A DNA stretch of 10,303 nucleotides, taken from positions 1 through 10,303 of the forward strand of contig CAYSEV010000046.1 of NCBI GenBank assembly GCA_964430295.1. Reading direction: 5' to 3'. This document shows positions 7,175 through 10,303 of this stretch, in pieces (within the stretch, counting starts at the first letter, position 1; each line of letters starts with the position of its first letter). A program made the translations under genes and the position numbers. The notes under the pieces were generated by a model. The model did not search any database. It was given only the letters and a program-made list of their open reading frames with translations, and was not told the DNA's origin. Origin of the DNA: CAYGFH01 sp964430295. Its GTDB lineage: Bacteria; Patescibacteriota; Microgenomatia; UBA10105; UBA927.

Positions 7175-8143
7175 TTATTTGTTTTTTGGATTATTTTCCT
7201 TATACCACTCAAATGTTTCCAGTATCCCTTTTTCCAGTGAAAAGGATGGTCTCCAACCTCTGGATGCAATTTTACTCCAATTGAGGTGTTGATTTGGAAT
7301 TTCATTTTTTTGCGTATTTTTTATACTATATCGTATATTCGTACCTAATATACGTTCGGCATGCTCGATTAACTGCAAAACAGAAACGGAAGTGTCCGAC
7401 GCTATATTAAATGCTTCTCCTGTACACTCATCAAAATGTTCAATTAAAAAAAGATATGCATCGACGACATCACCCACATACACATAATCCCGAATAAATG
7501 TTCCGTCACTTCTTATCGGAAGTTCTGAACCGTCTATAGCACACTTCATAATGCTCGGGATAATACGCGACATATTCAGATCTCCCGGCCCGTATATATT
7601 TCCGAAACGCACGGTCGCAACTGGTGCGCCATATGTTTTTACATACGATGTGGTAATAATATCAGCAGCGGATTTACTTGCTTCATAGGGATGATCACCT
7701 GCAAGAGGATGGTGTTCCGTATAGGTGGTGTCACTTTTCCCATACGCTTTATCAGATGACGTTACGATAATGCGCTCAACCGTCGTACTTTGCCAGGCGG
7801 CATCCAGAATATGCGCTGTACCAATCACATTTGTCGTGATTGTTTCCAAGGGATTGGCAAATGCTGTGTCAACAATCGGCTGTGCTGCAAGGTGAAAAAT
7901 AGTCTGAATTTCGTATTTTGTGACAATATCAACCACTCGGCGCCTGTCACAAATATCACCTATGGCAAGGACAACATGCTTATCTAAGCCTCTCGTCACA
8001 AAATACGATCTCGGATCAATACTACGGTACGGAACAACGACATGTGCTCCCTGCGCTATCAATGATTCAACCAGATGACTACCTACAAACCCTGTGCCGC
8101 CGGTAACTAAAATATGTTGTCCATGAACTGAATGTGATTTCAT
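7175..8143 (-). CDS. rfbG: CDP-glucose 4,6-dehydratase-like SDR (RfbG type)
   Basis: This extended short-chain dehydrogenase/reductase has the NAD loop GGTGFVGS (15-22), FHLAAQP (83-89), the catalytic TSSDKAYG stretch (128-135) and YEASK (Tyr153, Lys157). The Asp-Lys after the catalytic Ser/Thr region, together with HLAAQP and TNVIGT, resembles CDP-glucose 4,6-dehydratase. The C-terminal half, with YGPGDLN near 184-190 and IRDYVYVGDVVDAYL near 217-231, looks more like general epimerase/dehydratases. At 322 residues it is somewhat shorter than classical RfbG (about 360). The reaction expected is CDP-glucose to CDP-4-keto-6-deoxyglucose, directly after RfbF. I prefer ATG 8143; a GTG at 8152 would add three residues, and neither has a strong ribosome binding site. 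An epimerase on the same nucleotide sugar is the alternative. Confidence 0.8.
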   Translation of the reverse strand: MKSHSVHGQHILVTGGTGFVGSHLVESLIAQGAHVVVPYRSIDPRSYFVTRGLDKHVVLAIGDICDRRRVVDIVTKYEIQTIFHLAAQPIVDTAFANPLETITTNVIGTAHILDAAWQSTTVERIIVTSSDKAYGKSDTTYTEHHPLAGDHPYEASKSAADIITTSYVKTYGAPVATVRFGNIYGPGDLNMSRIIPSIMKCAIDGSELPIRSDGTFIRDYVYVGDVVDAYLFLIEHFDECTGEAFNIASDTSVSVLQLIEHAERILGTNIRYSIKNTQKNEIPNQHLNWSKIASRGWRPSFSLEKGILETFEWYKENNPKNK

Positions 8144-8243
8144 TATACGCACTTACCGGGTGGGAGGCTGCCCGAAGAACAGACCAATATGCACACTGAC
8201 TATAGCACAATTACAGCGTACTACAACAGCCATGTTGAACTGC
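8144..8243 (-). other. 100-bp spacer between rfbF and rfbG
   Basis: This is the longest gap inside the operon. It contains a possible promoter (entered separately) and a weak 4-bp hairpin, CGGG at 8171-8174 with CCCG at 8157-8160, with no U-tract after it. I see no RNA gene or convincing terminator. A minus-strand reading frame continues across it in another frame, but its residues look non-coding. Confidence 0.5.
8199..8226 (-). promoter_or_regulatory. Possible internal sigma70-type promoter before rfbG
   Basis: On the minus strand TTGTAG (8221-8226) and TATAGT (8199-8204) are separated by 16 bp, and TGC directly before the -10 gives an extended -10. Transcription would start about 50 nt upstream of the rfbG start. 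The -35 matches consensus only in TTG, so this is a candidate only. Confidence 0.35.
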
Positions 8244-9023
8244 TTATTTCCAAATTTTCCAGGGAGGACTTGTTTTCCAGTACGTATTAAGATTTTCCAC
8301 ATCCGCATATGTATCCATTGCATGCCAGAATCCATCATGCACATAGAGCGACAGTTGTTTTTCAGAAACCAGTCTATGAAGTGCTTTATGTTCAAACTCT
8401 CCGGTTCGTAAATACGAAAAAAACTTCGTATTGAACACCATAAAACCACCATTCACCCATTCATGAAGCGCAGGTTTTTCTACAAATTCCGTCACTTTTC
8501 CGGCATCATTTATCCGAACCTGACCGTATTTACTTCTTGGATGTACCCCTGTAATTGTACCTACTGTTTTTTGTTTTCTATGAAATGCAACCAGTTGTTT
8601 CAAATTTACTGTACCCACACCATCACCATATGTCACCATAAATTCTTTATCTTCTTTTGGAATATAATCCTTAATGCGAAGAATCCGTTCCCCAGGCAAG
8701 GTTTCCGCGCCGGTATCTACAAATGTAATTCTAAAATCATCAATCCCCTCTCCTGCTGATCGTTTATGAATTGTCGTTTTACCATTTTTCGTTGAAAGGG
8801 TAAAATCGTGTGTAAAATATTGGTGATTTAAAAAATATTCTTTTATATAATCGCCTTTATATCCCAGGGCTATAATAAATTCATTAAATCCAAAGTGGGC
8901 ATATATTTTCATAATATGCCATAAGATCGGTTTATTGCCGATTGTGACCATCGGCTTGGGCTTAAATTCTGTTTCTTCCTTTAATCTGTACCCTATCCCG
9001 CCGCATAATATAACTGTTTTCAT
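8244..9023 (-). CDS. rfbF: Glucose-1-phosphate cytidylyltransferase
   Basis: RfbF joins CTP and glucose-1-phosphate to give CDP-glucose, the entry to CDP-deoxyhexoses. Starting at ATG 9023 the protein is 259 residues, matching the roughly 257 of known RfbF. A longer open frame extends upstream, but its extra 39 residues have no family counterpart. Motifs include the N-terminal LCGGIGYRLKEET nucleotide-binding loop (6-18), KPKPMVTIG (21-29) and ILWHIMK (33-39). Further along are the metal Asp in YGDGV (132-136), HPRSKYGQV (161-169), NGGFMVF (191-197), FEHKAL near 210 and the C-terminal DGFWHAMDTYADVENLN. These are specific for the cytidylyltransferase rather than for RmlA or GalU. It is the first gene of the sugar operon; the ATG has no Shine-Dalgarno but lies 10 bp after a TATAAT box. 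Confidence 0.94.
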   Translation of the reverse strand: MKTVILCGGIGYRLKEETEFKPKPMVTIGNKPILWHIMKIYAHFGFNEFIIALGYKGDYIKEYFLNHQYFTHDFTLSTKNGKTTIHKRSAGEGIDDFRITFVDTGAETLPGERILRIKDYIPKEDKEFMVTYGDGVGTVNLKQLVAFHRKQKTVGTITGVHPRSKYGQVRINDAGKVTEFVEKPALHEWVNGGFMVFNTKFFSYLRTGEFEHKALHRLVSEKQLSLYVHDGFWHAMDTYADVENLNTYWKTSPPWKIWK

Positions 9024-9033
9024 TGTGTGAGTT

Positions 9034-9061
9034 ATTATAATTGCGACACGATGAAATGCAA
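9034..9061 (-). promoter_or_regulatory. Sigma70-type promoter of the sugar operon, predicting a near-leaderless mRNA
   Basis: On the minus strand a perfect TATAAT (9034-9039) lies 16 bp after TTGCAT (9056-9061). The last T of the -10 is 10 nt before the rfbF ATG, so initiation at the normal distance would leave a 5' leader of only about 2-6 nt. This fits the absence of a ribosome binding site. The box falls in the 55-bp gap after the membrane-protein gene. Confidence 0.6.
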
Positions 9062-9078
9062 GTCCAAAAATTGAACGG

Positions 9079-9588
9079 TTATGGGAATATATATCGAAGT
9101 AGAGATAATGCCTGCTCACGGATACGAAAATAAGAAGCATGTTTTGCGAGTAAAAATGTACCGTTACCGTCCACTATATCTTTTGACTCGATAAGCCTCT
9201 CTAACCTTCTTTTGACAATAGTTCTGACACCATACCGTGATAGTAACTCATGTTTTGTGATCCCAACCTTACCGGATGCAATTTCCAGTAAAAAACGGAG
9301 TGTTAATGAAGCTTCAAAGACACTGTAGATACCAAATATAAACACAAACACCAGCAATACATATATGCTTACTGCATATATAAGTGCTACGGCTGTGTTC
9401 CAAATATCTACATTCATAGATATACTTCTGTGCCCTACTATTCCGGTAAGTAAAACTGCACACATGAGAGCCGCATATATCATATGGCACATACTGCTTT
9501 CTTCCGAACGTATACGGAATATAATAGGCAGCATTGCCACCCATACACCAAACACTAGAGTTGCTGATATAACAATATATTCGTCCAT
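9079..9588 (-). CDS. Hypothetical protein: three membrane helices plus winged-helix-like C-terminal domain (second of a pair)
   Basis: I do not recognise this 169-residue protein by name. Hydrophobic segments at about 3-24, 35-52 and 62-88 predict three membrane helices. The remainder (about 92-169) is charged and reads like a winged helix: a first helix SLTLRFLLEIAS, then KVGITKHELLSRYGV, a basic helix TIVKRRLERLIES, and a short beta wing KDIVDGNGTFLLAKHA. The upstream neighbour has the same plan. The ATG at 9588 follows a GGGGGG run 6 nt upstream and lies just after the neighbour's stop, so the two are co-transcribed. A membrane-tethered regulator or a small scaffold are both possible. Whether it controls the adjacent operon is not shown by the sequence. 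Confidence 0.72.
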   Translation of the reverse strand: MDEYIVISATLVFGVWVAMLPIIFRIRSEESSMCHMIYAALMCAVLLTGIVGHRSISMNVDIWNTAVALIYAVSIYVLLVFVFIFGIYSVFEASLTLRFLLEIASGKVGITKHELLSRYGVRTIVKRRLERLIESKDIVDGNGTFLLAKHASYFRIREQALSLLRYIFP

Positions 9589-9591
9589 ACA

Positions 9592-10077
9592 TTACCCCCC
9601 ATGATGACGGAAAAACACACGTTCATACAGTCCTATGACCCAAACGACCCGTGATCCTTTTGTCGTTATGTTCATATGGTCCCCGGTTTTCGTAATTAGG
9701 TTTGCACGACATAAATCTGCTATTCTTTTCCAAACCAACATGTCTTCCGTAAACAACTCTACACATTCTTTTTCAGACATATGATGTCTTCGGGATAATG
9801 CATGCAATATCATGGAAGAAGGTGTTTCTCCTCCCAACACAACGCCAGCATATAAATAAGCAATAAGAAGCGAACTACACGAATAGAGCATCATAGAAGA
9901 ATATATAAGAGTACTTCCAATACTGTTTAGAGAAATATATAACATGGAAAAAACAACAACATAGATAACAGTAGATTTCATTGTTACAGCTTTACGCCGT
10001 TTTGTTATTCTATGAAGAAGACCATGAATACTTACAGCAAGACAGAGATGAAAAATAACAAGAACTACGCTTTCCAT
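9592..10077 (-). CDS. Hypothetical protein: three membrane helices plus winged-helix-like C-terminal domain (first of a pair)
   Basis: This 161-residue protein is unrecognised by name. Predicted membrane helices lie at about 3-20, 34-52 and 58-82, with a basic loop (HRITKRRKAVTMK) after the first. The C-terminal 80 residues include SSMILHALSRRHHMSEKECVEL, then a helix MLVWKRIADLCRANLI and a wing-like TKTGDHMNITTKGSRVV, an arrangement common in winged helices. I chose ATG 10077 because AAGGA lies 9 nt upstream and the start falls 1 bp after the previous stop. A start at 10128 would add 17 residues overlapping the upstream gene. The plan (three helices, then a winged helix) is shared with the next gene although side-by-side identity looks low, suggesting an old duplication or two subunits of one complex. 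Confidence 0.72.
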   Translation of the reverse strand: MESVVLVIFHLCLAVSIHGLLHRITKRRKAVTMKSTVIYVVVFSMLYISLNSIGSTLIYSSMMLYSCSSLLIAYLYAGVVLGGETPSSMILHALSRRHHMSEKECVELFTEDMLVWKRIADLCRANLITKTGDHMNITTKGSRVVWVIGLYERVFFRHHGG

Positions 10078-10078
10078 A

Positions 10079-10303
10079 TCAGTTTTTCCTTCGCCATAAT
10101 GCATCTCCCCAATTGGGAACCCGCTCATAGTTGGCGTTTATATATGGCAAATCAGTTGATAACTCCCACAGCCTTCCACTGTCTCCCTGATATATATATT
10201 GGACTTTTTTCTCTTCCAGAACGGCTGATAACGCTTGCGGCGGTCTGGAAAGAAATCGCACAAATGTACCAAATGGCAGACAACAGATATCATACGGATC
10301 TTT
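10079..10303 (-). CDS. C-terminal end of an unrecognised protein, 5' part outside the window
   Basis: The reading frame is open from the window edge to TGA at 10079, giving 74 residues. It runs without a stop through the GTG at 10261, so that codon need not be a start. The fragment is soluble and rich in aromatic residues, with FGTFVRFLSRPPQAL, then VQYIYQGDSGRLWEL and a final YERVPNWGDALWRRKN. A short alpha/beta tail with a YxxxG strand and a terminal basic cluster is reminiscent of the extracytoplasmic ends of polytopic GT-C glycosyltransferases, but this is a weak impression and no motif proves it. It is followed after 1 bp by the first membrane/winged-helix gene, so the three genes form one unit. 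Confidence 0.6.
   Translation of the reverse strand, partial: KDPYDICCLPFGTFVRFLSRPPQALSAVLEEKKVQYIYQGDSGRLWELSTDLPYINANYERVPNWGDALWRRKN
10087..10091 (-). promoter_or_regulatory. Shine-Dalgarno deciding the start of the first membrane/winged-helix gene
   Basis: AAGGA on the minus strand lies within the last codons of the upstream gene, 9 nt before ATG 10077. It is the reason for preferring this start over the in-frame codons at 10128 and 10104. Confidence 0.6.

Noticed and set aside
8141..8150. TATAATG at the rfbG start as a -10 box
   Set aside because: The box overlaps the chosen start codon, so a transcript from it would begin inside the gene.
8153..8452. Open frame of 99 codons on the minus strand overlapping the end of rfbF
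   Set aside because: It is in a different frame from the well-supported rfbF, rich in Met, Cys and Trp, and has no family features; it is a shadow frame running into the spacer.
9024..9140. N-terminal extension of rfbF by 39 residues
   Set aside because: The extension overlaps the upstream gene end and the promoter. The family start corresponds to the ATG at 9023, immediately before VILCGG.
9314..9592. 92-codon frame beginning at the ATG overlapping the upstream stop at 9592
   Set aside because: Its sequence is Tyr/Cys/Arg-rich with no membrane pattern, while the frame starting 4 bp later has clear membrane helices and a plausible domain.
1..10303. CRISPR arrays, insertion sequences, tRNA or rRNA genes
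   Set aside because: No regularly spaced repeats, transposase motifs, terminal inverted repeats or tRNA-like cloverleaf sequences were seen when reading both strands.

Overview
This window is a tightly packed, one-directional (all minus strand) nucleotide-sugar biosynthesis locus from an uncharacterised bacterium. Base composition is about 42% G+C judged by eye, the standard genetic code is used (TGA acts as a stop), gaps are mostly 0-25 bp, and most starts lack a clear Shine-Dalgarno. This would fit a small-genome environmental lineage such as Patescibacteria, but nothing in the window proves the taxonomy.

Reading in the direction of transcription (high to low coordinates), the right end (10303-9079) holds the 3' end of an unrecognised gene. 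Two tandem small proteins follow, each with three predicted membrane segments and a winged-helix-like C-terminal domain. A 55-bp gap with a very good TATAAT box then precedes the sugar operon, which runs 9023-1 and leaves the window. Its order is rfbF (glucose-1-phosphate cytidylyltransferase), an rfbG-like 4,6-dehydratase, a DPM1/GtrB-like family 2 glycosyltransferase, an acylating acetaldehyde dehydrogenase (MhpF/BphJ type), a 4-hydroxy-2-oxovalerate aldolase (MhpE/BphI type), an acetolactate-synthase-like ThDP enzyme, a GNAT acetyltransferase, a PLP sugar aminotransferase with its catalytic Lys, and rfbH (3-dehydratase with His in place of that Lys; truncated by the window edge).

RfbF, RfbG and RfbH together predict CDP-4-keto-3,6-dideoxyglucose, the acceptor to which the ThDP enzyme YerE adds a two-carbon branch in yersiniose synthesis. 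The unusual part is the aldolase/acetaldehyde dehydrogenase pair, normally the last two steps of aromatic meta-cleavage catabolism, placed directly before the ThDP gene. My main hypothesis is that the pair runs in the synthetic direction: acetyl-CoA to acetaldehyde, then with pyruvate to 4-hydroxy-2-oxovalerate. The ThDP enzyme would decarboxylate this and transfer a C4 3-hydroxybutanoyl unit to C4 of the keto sugar, giving an erwiniose-like octose. The next two genes (N-acetyltransferase, aminotransferase) raise the further possibility that the new side-chain ketone is aminated and acetylated. The family assignments are well supported by motifs; the pathway is inference.
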